Assembly (NCBI GenBank): GCA_902774925.1
Contig: CACYKE010000023.1
Location: 1 to 38,935, forward strand
Source: an uncultured Prevotellaceae bacterium
GTDB taxonomy: Bacteria > Bacteroidota > Bacteroidia > Bacteroidales > Bacteroidaceae
DNA: 38,935 bases
Reading direction: 5' to 3'
Below, in pieces: positions 25,195 through 33,121 of this stretch (positions within the stretch are counted from its first letter, which is position 1; each line of letters starts with the position of its first letter). Below the pieces are notes generated by a model that was not told the origin of the DNA, searched no databases, and worked only from the letters and a program-made list of their open reading frames with translations. A program made the translations under genes and the position numbers.

Positions 25195-28100
25195 ATGAGA
25201 AAAGGTATATTATTCTTATGGATGCTGTTGACACTCAGCGTCTATGGTCAGCAGATTTCTCAGGAGGAGATGCAGCGCATCTACCAAGAAGTGCGCACAC
25301 CCTATAAATATGGGATGGTAGTTGCACCTACGGACAACTATCACAAAATAGATTGTCCGACGGTCTTCCGCGTTGGAGATAAATGGCTAATGACTTACGT
25401 GGTCTATAACGGCAAGGACGGCAAGGACGGACGCGGTTATGAGACATGGTTGGCAGAAAGTGACGACCTGCTACATTGGACAACGAAGGGACGTATCTTA
25501 AGCTATAAAGACGACGGTTGGGATATGAACCAACTGGGTGGCTTTCCTGCCCTCATTGACTGGACATGGAACGGGAACTACGGCATTTCGAAATATAAGG
25601 ATAAGTACTGGATGACCTACATCGGTGGACATGGTACGGGCTATGAAGCTGTACGAGAACCGCTGAATATTGGTATGGCATGGACGGATGCAGACATTAC
25701 GAAAGCCCACGAATGGCAGAGTGCCGACAAACCCTTGCTCAGTATTAACGACAAGGACGCGCAGTGGTGGGAGAAGTTGGTGCAATATAAGAGTACCATC
25801 TATGACGATCCTACCAAGACATTGGGTAAGCGTTTTGTGATGTTTTATAATGCTGGCGGCATCAACCCCAAGAACGATTTGAAGGCTGAACGCATTGGCA
25901 TCGCACTCTCCAACGACCTCAAAAAATGGAAACGCTACGACGGCAATCCCGTTTTTGCCAACGAAGTAGGTGGTATTATCACAGGTGACGCTCAAATAGT
26001 CCACATGGACTCACCTCTCACCTCTCACCCCTCACCTCTATATGTAATGTTCTACTTCAAGGCCTATGACCCAAGCCGTAAATATAATGCCTTCAATACC
26101 TTTGCTGTCTCTCGCGACCTCATCCACTGGCAGACATGGGATGGTGAAGACCTCATTATTCCTTCGAAGCCTTATGACGAGATGTTTGCCCACAAGTCGT
26201 ATGTAGTGAAACACGATGGCGTTGTTTACCATTTCTACTGTGCCGTTAACAACGACCAGCAACGAGGCATCGCTGTTGCCACCAGCGTACCTATGGGCCG
26301 CTCTGAAGTCCGTTTTCCTGCCCCTGAACGCAAAGGCCGTCGCAATATCATCAGCCTCAACGATGGTTGGACGGCTCATTGCAGTGTGGCTCACGATTCC
26401 GTCGTGAGCATAAATCTCCCCCATAACTTCGATGACTATTACGGCTACAGACAGATGCGCCACGGCAATCTGCACGGAAGTGCTATATATAATAAGGTAT
26501 TTACTACAGAGAAGCATGTAGGCAAGCGCTACTTCCTACAGTTCGAGGGCGTCGGCACTTATGCCACCGTCACCCTCAACGGCCATCAATATCCCAAAGA
26601 ACTCGTGGGACGTACCGTTTGGACGCTCGACGTAACTGATGCCCTACGTGATGGTCAAAATACTCTGCAAGTCCTCGTCGACCATCCTGCCATGCAGACG
26701 GCTTCACCATGGGTTTGTGGTGGTTGTTCGTCGGAGTGGGGTTTCTCTGAAGGTTCGCAACCATTTGGTATCTTCCGTCCCGTTTTGCTTATTGAGACAG
26801 ATGCCGTACGTATCGAACCCTTTGGCGTTCACATCTGGAATAATTCCACCTGCGATTCCATATTTATCGAGACAGAGGTCAAAAACTACACCTCCAATCC
26901 GCAGACACTTGAAGTGGTCAACAAGTTCGCCTTTGCCAATGGTAAGACTGCATTCCGCCTATCGGAGGGGTTACGACTTGAACCAGGAGAGACACGCACG
27001 ATACGACAAGTGTCACCCATTGACAATGCTCACCGCTGGTGTCTTGACGATCCATATCTCTATACTCTCACGACGATGTTGAAGCGACCAGACCATAAGG
27101 ATGGTGACGTCAACGCCGAACCAGTCCTCGTTACCTTCGACGAGGTACGAACGCCTTTTGGCATCCGAAGCATTTCGTGGCCTGTATTGCGCAAAAATGG
27201 CGACAACCGCTTCTTTCTCAACGGACAACCCGTTTTCATCAATGGCACTTGCGAATACGAGCACATCTTGGGTAATAGTCACGCTTTTACTCCAGAACAG
27301 ATACGAAGCAGAGTGAAACAAATCCGTAATGCGGGTTTCAATGCATTCCGCGAGGCTCACCAGCCACATAACCTACTCTATCAACAGTTGCTTGATGAAC
27401 AAGGCTTGCTGTTCTGGAGCCAGTTTTCTGCTCATATCTGGTATGATACACCTGAGTTCCGCGAGAACTTCAAACGCCTCATGGTACGCTGGATTAAGGA
27501 GCGCCGCAACAGCCCAAGCGTCATTCTTTGGGGACTGCAGAACGAGAGTGTATTGCCCAAGGAGTTTGCCGAGGAATGCTCAGCAATCATCCGACAGTTG
27601 GACCCCACTTGCCGTGACCAACGTGCTATCACCACTTGCAATGGTGGCGAGGGAACAGATTGGAACGTTATCCAAAACTGGAGCGGCACGTATGGCGGCT
27701 CTGCGGAGAACTACGACAACGAGCTGAAACGCCCAGAGCAGCTGCTCAATGGCGAATATGGGGCTTGGCGTACCATCGATTTACATGGCCCGGAAAAATA
27801 TAGCGAAGAGAGTTTCACCAAACTGCTGGAGGCCAAAGCAAGGTTAGCTGAGAATGCTAAAGATAGCGTCTGCGGACATTTCCAATGGTTATTTGTTTCA
27901 CATGACAATCCTGGCCGTAACCAACCTGATGGCGCCTATAGGAGGATAGATAAGATAGGTCCCATTAACTATAAGGGACTTGCAACTATTTGGGAAGAGC
28001 CGACGCCAGCCTACTACATGTATCGAAATCGGTATGCTGCCACCGTGTCCGACGGTTCACCGTCGGCTATTACCCCCACCGCTGCGGATAGGAACAAAGA

Positions 28101-29088
28101 ACTGGTTAAAGGCACTGAAGGCTACCAATATCTATATCGAATCAATTGTGGTGGTGATGCCTTCATGGATGAATATGGCCAGCTATGGCAGGCTGATGAC
28201 ACCATTCATAGCCACTCGTGGGGACAAGACTTCGAGGGTGTTCATGCGCTACAAGCCAGTCAGAGACATATTACGGAGGACATCCGAGGCACCAAGAGCG
28301 ACGAACTATTCCAATACTTCCGTTTTGGTCGCCATCGCCTGTGGTACGACTTCCCTGTTCCTGACGGTGAATATCGCGTAGAACTCTACTTCGCAGAACC
28401 CTGGCATGGTAAGGGCGGTGGCGAAAAGGATGACTACGAAGGCTTACGCATCTTCGATGTCGCCATCAATGGCGAGACCGTTATCGACGACCTCGACCCT
28501 TGGGCAGAGGCAGGATACCTTGGCTCCATGAAACGTGTGGTGATCGCAAAGGCTAAGAATGGTCGCTTGCACATCTCCTTCCCAGAAGTTAAGGCTGGCC
28601 AAGCCATCATCAGTGCCATCGCCATTGCTGTAGCTAGCGTTGAGTATGTCGCTGTGGCACAGCGACAAACAGTACAGACGGGCTTTTGGCACGCACTCGA
28701 TACCGACACCATCGCTAAGTTGCCCAAGGAAGAGCTGCCGCAAGACACTGAGGCACGTCCTGCCACTACCTACCAGCCAGAGGCTAAAAGCCAAAAACTA
28801 AAAGCTAAAAGCCAAGAAAGTACCACCTTTATCATCAAGCCTGGGCTTGGACAGGAATACGCTCTTCGTTTCCGTTACAAGAACACAACAGGCAATGCCG
28901 TCAAGGCTCGTATGACCATCACCGATTCCAAACGTACGGTACTGGTTGACCGTGATGTGACATTCCCTCCGACACCCAACAAATTCAAGATACTTTCCAC
29001 CACTACGGGCACTCAAATTAATGCAGGAACCTACGTTGTCAGGTTAGATACCAATGAGGTGGAATTCAAAGAACTGGAGATACAATGA
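25195..29088 (+). CDS. GH43-like + GH2 + malectin multidomain secreted glycosidase
   Basis: 1297 aa. ATG 25195 lies 4 bp after the previous stop and starts a signal peptide (MRKGILFLWMLLTLSVYG). Residues 20-370 form a five-bladed propeller glycosidase like GH43/GH130 (IDCPTVFRVGDKWLMTYV with Asp53; repeated SDDLLHW/SNDLKKW/SRDLIHW blades). From about 381 a GH2 enzyme follows: sugar-binding domain, then barrel with acid/base Glu784 in WGLQNES and nucleophile Glu854 in LLNGEYGAW. Residues about 970-1150 are malectin-like (YRINCGGDAF). The last 80 residues look like a carbohydrate-binding sandwich (RFRYKNTTGNAVKARM...VEFKELEIQ). Two heptad-repeat inserts lie in linkers (26011-26038; 28783-28817). 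The two catalytic units would attack different bonds of branched xylan; exact substrates are inferred. Confidence 0.85.
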   Translation: MRKGILFLWMLLTLSVYGQQISQEEMQRIYQEVRTPYKYGMVVAPTDNYHKIDCPTVFRVGDKWLMTYVVYNGKDGKDGRGYETWLAESDDLLHWTTKGRILSYKDDGWDMNQLGGFPALIDWTWNGNYGISKYKDKYWMTYIGGHGTGYEAVREPLNIGMAWTDADITKAHEWQSADKPLLSINDKDAQWWEKLVQYKSTIYDDPTKTLGKRFVMFYNAGGINPKNDLKAERIGIALSNDLKKWKRYDGNPVFANEVGGIITGDAQIVHMDSPLTSHPSPLYVMFYFKAYDPSRKYNAFNTFAVSRDLIHWQTWDGEDLIIPSKPYDEMFAHKSYVVKHDGVVYHFYCAVNNDQQRGIAVATSVPMGRSEVRFPAPERKGRRNIISLNDGWTAHCSVAHDSVVSINLPHNFDDYYGYRQMRHGNLHGSAIYNKVFTTEKHVGKRYFLQFEGVGTYATVTLNGHQYPKELVGRTVWTLDVTDALRDGQNTLQVLVDHPAMQTASPWVCGGCSSEWGFSEGSQPFGIFRPVLLIETDAVRIEPFGVHIWNNSTCDSIFIETEVKNYTSNPQTLEVVNKFAFANGKTAFRLSEGLRLEPGETRTIRQVSPIDNAHRWCLDDPYLYTLTTMLKRPDHKDGDVNAEPVLVTFDEVRTPFGIRSISWPVLRKNGDNRFFLNGQPVFINGTCEYEHILGNSHAFTPEQIRSRVKQIRNAGFNAFREAHQPHNLLYQQLLDEQGLLFWSQFSAHIWYDTPEFRENFKRLMVRWIKERRNSPSVILWGLQNESVLPKEFAEECSAIIRQLDPTCRDQRAITTCNGGEGTDWNVIQNWSGTYGGSAENYDNELKRPEQLLNGEYGAWRTIDLHGPEKYSEESFTKLLEAKARLAENAKDSVCGHFQWLFVSHDNPGRNQPDGAYRRIDKIGPINYKGLATIWEEPTPAYYMYRNRYAATVSDGSPSAITPTAADRNKELVKGTEGYQYLYRINCGGDAFMDEYGQLWQADDTIHSHSWGQDFEGVHALQASQRHITEDIRGTKSDELFQYFRFGRHRLWYDFPVPDGEYRVELYFAEPWHGKGGGEKDDYEGLRIFDVAINGETVIDDLDPWAEAGYLGSMKRVVIAKAKNGRLHISFPEVKAGQAIISAIAIAVASVEYVAVAQRQTVQTGFWHALDTDTIAKLPKEELPQDTEARPATTYQPEAKSQKLKAKSQESTTFIIKPGLGQEYALRFRYKNTTGNAVKARMTITDSKRTVLVDRDVTFPPTPNKFKILSTTTGTQINAGTYVVRLDTNEVEFKELEIQ
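26011..26038. repeat. Heptad repeat inside the GH43-like domain
   Basis: TCACCTC, TCACCTC, TCACCCC, TCACCTC. It encodes the insert SPLTSHPSPL in a loop between propeller strands. Confidence 0.85.
28783..28817. repeat. Heptad repeat before the C-terminal domain of the GH43-GH2 fusion
   Basis: GCTAAAA, GCCAAAA, ACTAAAA, GCTAAAA, GCCAAGA. It encodes AKSQKLKAKSQE, a hydrophilic linker. Confidence 0.85.
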
Positions 29089-29130
29089 TTTTTATCAGCT
29101 CACTTCCTTGTTTAATTGCAGATTAATTTG

Positions 29131-29138
29131 TACCTTTG
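29131..29138 (+). promoter_or_regulatory. -7 box of folP-cdaA, nearly leaderless
   Basis: TACCTTTG, only 8 nt before the folP ATG at 29147, giving a predicted leader of about 5 nt. It also supports 29147 over the earlier in-frame ATG at 29054. Confidence 0.6.
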
Positions 29139-29146
29139 TACGCGAT

Positions 29147-29980
29147 ATGGACTATACGCTGAATTGCAACGGGCGATTGCTGTCGCTCAACGAGCCGCAG
29201 GTCATGGGCATCCTCAATGTGACGCCCGACTCCTTCTATGCGGACAGCCGCAAGCAGACAGAACATGATGTCGCCAAAAGGACAGAGGAAATATTGTCAC
29301 AAGGTGGTACCATGATTGACGTTGGAGCCTGTTCTACACGTCCTGACAGCGAAGCCGTCAGTGAAGCCGAAGAGACAGAACGTCTGCGTTGGGCACTGGC
29401 AGTGGTACGTCGCGAAGCACCACAGACCGTCGTCAGCGTCGACACCTTCCGTCCTCAGGTAGCGCGTATAGTCGTCGAAGAGTTTGGCGTCGACATCATC
29501 AACGACGTTGGCGCACCTGCTAATAGCAAACTGCTAATTGCTAATAGCCAAGAAAACATGTTCCGTATGGTCAGCCGACTGCGCGTACCTTACATCTTTA
29601 TGTCTAGAAAGAGCAATATCCGCGACATTCTGCTCGATAGTGCCGAGGCCGTTGACCAGTTACGTTCTATGGGTCAGAAGGATATCATTATCGACCCTGG
29701 CTTTGGCTTTGGCAAGACGCTGGAACAAAACTACGAGGTGATGCAACACATGGAACGTCTGCAAATGCTACGACTGCCCCTGTTGGTCGGCATCTCACGT
29801 AAATCGATGATTTATAAACTGCTTCAAACCAATCCTGAACAAGCACTCAACGGCACAACGGTACTCCATACGATTGCCTTGCTAAAAGGTGCCAATATCC
29901 TCCGCGTACACGACGTTCGCGAGGCAGTGGAATGTGTGAAGATAGTGGCTGCAACAAAATCGCAGTCCACACTAGATTAA
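29147..29980 (+). CDS. folP: Dihydropteroate synthase
   Basis: 277 aa, cytoplasmic. Pterin-binding signatures are present: MGILNVTPDSFYADSR (20-35), IDVGACSTRPDSEAVSEAEE (57-76), VVSVDTFRPQVA, IINDVGA and LVGISRKSMIY. The enzyme condenses pterin pyrophosphate with p-aminobenzoate in folate synthesis and is the sulfonamide target. The stretch ANSKLLIANSQENM (about 125-138) is longer than the usual loop after NDVGA and is encoded by a heptad repeat (29519-29553). It is followed after 21 bp by cdaA, a pairing often seen in Bacteroidetes and other phyla. Confidence 0.93.
   Translation: MDYTLNCNGRLLSLNEPQVMGILNVTPDSFYADSRKQTEHDVAKRTEEILSQGGTMIDVGACSTRPDSEAVSEAEETERLRWALAVVRREAPQTVVSVDTFRPQVARIVVEEFGVDIINDVGAPANSKLLIANSQENMFRMVSRLRVPYIFMSRKSNIRDILLDSAEAVDQLRSMGQKDIIIDPGFGFGKTLEQNYEVMQHMERLQMLRLPLLVGISRKSMIYKLLQTNPEQALNGTTVLHTIALLKGANILRVHDVREAVECVKIVAATKSQSTLD
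29519..29553. repeat. Heptad repeat inside folP
   Basis: GCTAATA, GCAAACT, GCTAATT, GCTAATA, GCCAAGA. It encodes the ANSKLLIANSQE insert next to a conserved pterin-site loop. Confidence 0.8.
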
Positions 29981-30001
29981 AAATAAATAGTCAAATAGCA
30001 T

Positions 30002-30778
30002 ATGTTTTTCGAATTTGGAATCAAAGATATTATCGACATCCTGTTAGTCGCTATACTGCTCTACTACATCTATCGACTAATGAAGGAGTCACGCTCGCTG
30101 AATGTCTTTATGGGCATCCTGGTATTTGTTGTCTTGTGGCTGGTGGTAGCACAAGTGCTGCAGATGAAATTGCTGGGGTCTATACTCGACAAATTCGTTA
30201 GCGTGGGAGTCATTGTGCTCGTCGTGCTGTTTCAGGAAGAAATCCGTAAGTTTCTCTACAATCTGGGAGCACACCAGCGTATGAGAACTTTCCGACGTTT
30301 CTTCTCGATAAGCGAAAAAAAACAGGACCCCCAGAAATTGAAACAAGTCATCATGCCTATTGTGATGTCCTGTATGAGCATGAGCAAAAAGAAGGTCGGA
30401 GCACTTATCGTCATCCAGCGGACAACACCCCTCGACGATATTGTGGCCACAGGTGAAAGCCTCGATGCCAGCATCAATCAGCGACTGATAGAAAACCTCT
30501 TCTTTAAGAATTCACCCCTGCACGATGGTGCTATGATTATTGCCGGCGATCGTATCAAGGCTGCAGGTTGTATCCTGCCCGTTTCCCACGACTTGAATAT
30601 TCCCAAGGAACTCGGTCTTCGCCATCGCGCTGCCTTAGGCATCACTCACGAGAGTGACAGCATCGCTATTGTCGTGTCTGAGGAAACGGGAGGCATCTCC
30701 GTTGCTATCCACAGCCAATTCCAGCTCCGACTGTCAGCAGAGAAGTTGGAGAGCATCCTCACGCAGGAAATGGCGTAA
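30002..30778 (+). CDS. cdaA: Diadenylate cyclase CdaA
   Basis: 258 aa. Three N-terminal membrane helices (about 8-25, 34-52, 60-78) precede a DisA_N/DAC domain (100-235). The catalytic DGA motif is at 175-177 (SPLHDGAMII) and RHR at 207-209 (GLRHRAALG). Both motifs are intact, so it should make c-di-AMP from two ATP at the inner membrane. It is co-directional with folP, 21 bp downstream; no CdaR-like regulator is next to it. Confidence 0.93.
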   Translation: MFFEFGIKDIIDILLVAILLYYIYRLMKESRSLNVFMGILVFVVLWLVVAQVLQMKLLGSILDKFVSVGVIVLVVLFQEEIRKFLYNLGAHQRMRTFRRFFSISEKKQDPQKLKQVIMPIVMSCMSMSKKKVGALIVIQRTTPLDDIVATGESLDASINQRLIENLFFKNSPLHDGAMIIAGDRIKAAGCILPVSHDLNIPKELGLRHRAALGITHESDSIAIVVSEETGGISVAIHSQFQLRLSAEKLESILTQEMA

Positions 30779-30792
30779 ACGTAAACGCTTAA

Positions 30793-30820
30793 TAATTGAT
30801 AATAGATAATTGAAAATTGA
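30793..30820. repeat. Intergenic heptad repeat upstream of pta
   Basis: TAATTGA, TAATAGA, TAATTGA, AAATTGA. The third unit (30807-30813) holds the TTG that fits the -33 element of the pta promoter. Confidence 0.85.
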
Positions 30821-30840
30821 AAATAATTTCGTATCTTTGC
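30810..30840 (+). promoter_or_regulatory. Promoter of pta-ackA (-33 and -7)
   Basis: TTG (30810-30812), 19 nt, then TATCTTTG (30832-30839), matching TTTG-N19-21-TAnnTTTG. An A-rich leader of about 40 nt leads to the ATG at 30882. Confidence 0.75.
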
Positions 30841-30881
30841 ACAACAAAATTAAAAGTATCACTAAATAAATAAAACAAACT

Positions 30882-31892
30882 ATGGATTTATTAAGTCAAA
30901 TTGTAGCGCGTGCTCAGAGTAACAAGCAGCGCATCGTGCTCCCTGAAGCAGAAGAGGAGCGTACATTGTGTGCAGCCGATAAGGCATTGGCAGATGGTCT
31001 TGCTGACATCATCCTGATTGGTAATCCCGCTAAGGTAGAGGCTCTTGCTAAGGAGAAGGGTCTCAAGAACATTGGCAAGGCTACCCTCATCGATCCCGAG
31101 AACTACGACAAGAGCGAAGAATTGGCTGAGAAGTTGGCTGAAATTCGCAAGTCGAAGGGTATGACTATTGAGGAAGCTCGCAAACTTATCAAGAACCCAT
31201 TGTATTTGGGTTGTATGATTATCAAGACCGAAGGTGCTGATGGTCAGATCAGCGGTGCACTGTCAACTACCGGCGACACCCTGCGTCCTGCCCTACAGAT
31301 CATCAAGTGCCAGCCTGGCATTACCTGCGTCAGCGGTGGTCTGCTGCTCATCTCTAAGCAGAAGCAGTATGGTGAAGATGGCGTACTCGTCATTGCCGAC
31401 GTGGCCGTAACACCTATGCCCGATGCCAATCAGCTGGCTCAGATTGCTGTCTGCACCGCTCAGATGGCAAAGGCCGTTGCTGGTTTCGAGGATCCCCGCG
31501 TGGCTATGCTGAGCTTCTCGACAAAGGGCTCTGCCAAGCATGAGGTTTGCGACAAGGTCATCGAGGCCACAAAGTTGGCCAAGGAGATGGCTCCTGAACT
31601 GAAGATTGACGGTGAGTTGCAGGCTGATGCTGCTCTCGTTCCCTCTGTTGGTGCCAAGAAGGCTCCAGGTTCTGACATCGCTGGCAAGGCCAACGTGCTC
31701 GTATTCCCCAACCTCGAGGTAGGAAACATTGGTTATAAGATGGTTCAGCGCTTGGGCGACGCCATCGCTATCGGTCCTGTGCTCCAGGGTATTGCCCGTC
31801 CTGTCAACGACCTCTCTCGTGGTTGCTCTATCGATGACATCTACTACATGATTGCCATCACCGCTTGCCAGGCTATGGACGCCAAGAAATAA
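30882..31892 (+). CDS. pta: Phosphate acetyltransferase
   Basis: 336 aa, the short single-domain form without the N-terminal DRTGG part. It starts MDLLSQIVARAQSNKQRIVLPEAEEERTL cut to the PTA/PTB fold, with the substrate block GALSTTGDTLRPALQIIKC and AMLSFSTKGSAKHE, then PGSDIAGKANVLVFPNLEVGN near the C-terminus, all PTA hallmarks. It converts acetyl-CoA and phosphate to acetyl phosphate. It precedes ackA by 32 bp, and together they make acetate and ATP. Codon use is strongly biased, as expected for a highly expressed fermentation gene. Confidence 0.95.
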   Translation: MDLLSQIVARAQSNKQRIVLPEAEEERTLCAADKALADGLADIILIGNPAKVEALAKEKGLKNIGKATLIDPENYDKSEELAEKLAEIRKSKGMTIEEARKLIKNPLYLGCMIIKTEGADGQISGALSTTGDTLRPALQIIKCQPGITCVSGGLLLISKQKQYGEDGVLVIADVAVTPMPDANQLAQIAVCTAQMAKAVAGFEDPRVAMLSFSTKGSAKHEVCDKVIEATKLAKEMAPELKIDGELQADAALVPSVGAKKAPGSDIAGKANVLVFPNLEVGNIGYKMVQRLGDAIAIGPVLQGIARPVNDLSRGCSIDDIYYMIAITACQAMDAKK

Positions 31893-31903
31893 TGGAGAAT
31901 TAA

Positions 31904-31924
31904 TAATTGAAAATTGATAATTAT
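31904..31924. repeat. Heptad repeat directly before the ackA start
   Basis: TAATTGA, AAATTGA, TAATTAT, ending one base before the ATG at 31925. The repeat therefore fills the ribosome-binding region of ackA. Confidence 0.75.
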
Positions 31925-33115
31925 ATGAAAATCCTTGTTTTAAACTGTGGTTCGTCGTCAATTAAGTACGCCCTGTACAACATGGACGACAAGAGTGTGA
32001 TGACCAGCGGTGGTGCTGAGCGTGTAGGCTTGGACGGTGCTTTCGTGAAGGTGAAGCTGGCTAATGGTGAGAAGAAGCAGATTATGCACGACATCCCTGA
32101 GCATACTGAGGGTGTGAAGTTCATCTTCTCTCTGTTGACAGATCCTGAGATTGGTGTCATCAAGAGTCTCGACGAGATCGACGCCGTAGGTCACCGTATG
32201 GTGCATGGTGGCGAGAAGTTCAACAAGTCGGTTATCCTGACTGACGAGGTGCTGAAGGAGTTCGAGAAGTGCTCTGACCTCGCTCCGCTGCACAACCCTG
32301 CTAACCTGAAGGGTGTGAATGCCGTGAAGGAGCTGATGCCTGGTCTGCCTCAGGTGGGTGTGTTCGATACCGCTTTCCATCAGACCATGCCTCCCAAGGC
32401 CTTCATGTATGCCATTCCCTACGAGCTCTACGAGAAGTACGGCATCCGTCGCTATGGTTTCCACGGCACCTCTCACCGCTACGTCTCGGCCCGTGCCTGC
32501 GAGTTCCTCGGTATTCCCGCTCAAGGCACCAAGATGGTTACCTGTCACGTGGGTAATGGCGGTTCTATCGCTGCCGTCGTCGATGGCAAGTGCATCGACA
32601 CCTCTATGGGTCTCACCCCTCTGGAAGGTCTCGTCATGGGTACCCGTTCCGGCGATATCGACGGTGGTGCTGTGACGTTCATCGAGAAGAAACTCGGTCT
32701 GGATGCCGACGGTATGTCGAACCTGCTCAACAAGAAGAGTGGTGTGGCTGGTCTCACTGGTGGTTCCAGCGATATGCGCGACGTCGAGAATGCTGCCAAG
32801 AGCGGCGACGAGCGTGCCAAGCTGGCTCAGGACATGTATTTCTACCGTATCAAGAAGTACATCGGTGCCTATGCTGCCGCTATGGGTGGTCTCGACGTAG
32901 TCGTCTTCACCGCTGGCGTTGGCGAAAACCAGACATCTATGCGTTCTGAGGTCTGCAAGAATATGGAATTCCTAGGCATCAAGTTCGACGAGTCGAAGAA
33001 CAATGTCCGTGGCGAGGAAGCCATCATTTCTGCCGACGATTCTAAGGTCAAAGTGGTTGTCATTCCTACCGACGAGGAGTTGATGATTGCTACCGATACG
33101 ATGAATCTGCTCTAA
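31925..33115 (+). CDS. ackA: Acetate kinase
   Basis: 396 aa. ATG 31925 (MKILVLNCGSSSIKYAL) gives the standard N-terminus; an in-frame TTG at 31907 lies in the heptad repeat and is rejected. Acetate kinase signatures are VLNCGSSSIKY near the start and YGFHGTSHRYVSARA in the middle; TCHVGNGGSIAAV and FTAGVGENQTSMR complete the ASKHA fold. It transfers phosphate from acetyl phosphate to ADP. It ends 6 bp from the convergent asnB stop, with no strong terminator in between. Confidence 0.96.
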   Translation: MKILVLNCGSSSIKYALYNMDDKSVMTSGGAERVGLDGAFVKVKLANGEKKQIMHDIPEHTEGVKFIFSLLTDPEIGVIKSLDEIDAVGHRMVHGGEKFNKSVILTDEVLKEFEKCSDLAPLHNPANLKGVNAVKELMPGLPQVGVFDTAFHQTMPPKAFMYAIPYELYEKYGIRRYGFHGTSHRYVSARACEFLGIPAQGTKMVTCHVGNGGSIAAVVDGKCIDTSMGLTPLEGLVMGTRSGDIDGGAVTFIEKKLGLDADGMSNLLNKKSGVAGLTGGSSDMRDVENAAKSGDERAKLAQDMYFYRIKKYIGAYAAAMGGLDVVVFTAGVGENQTSMRSEVCKNMEFLGIKFDESKNNVRGEEAIISADDSKVKVVVIPTDEELMIATDTMNLL

Positions 33116-33121
33116 AACGCT

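Noticed and set aside
31907-31924. Earlier TTG start for ackA
   Set aside because: It lies in the heptad repeat; the ATG at 31925 gives the standard acetate kinase N-terminus.
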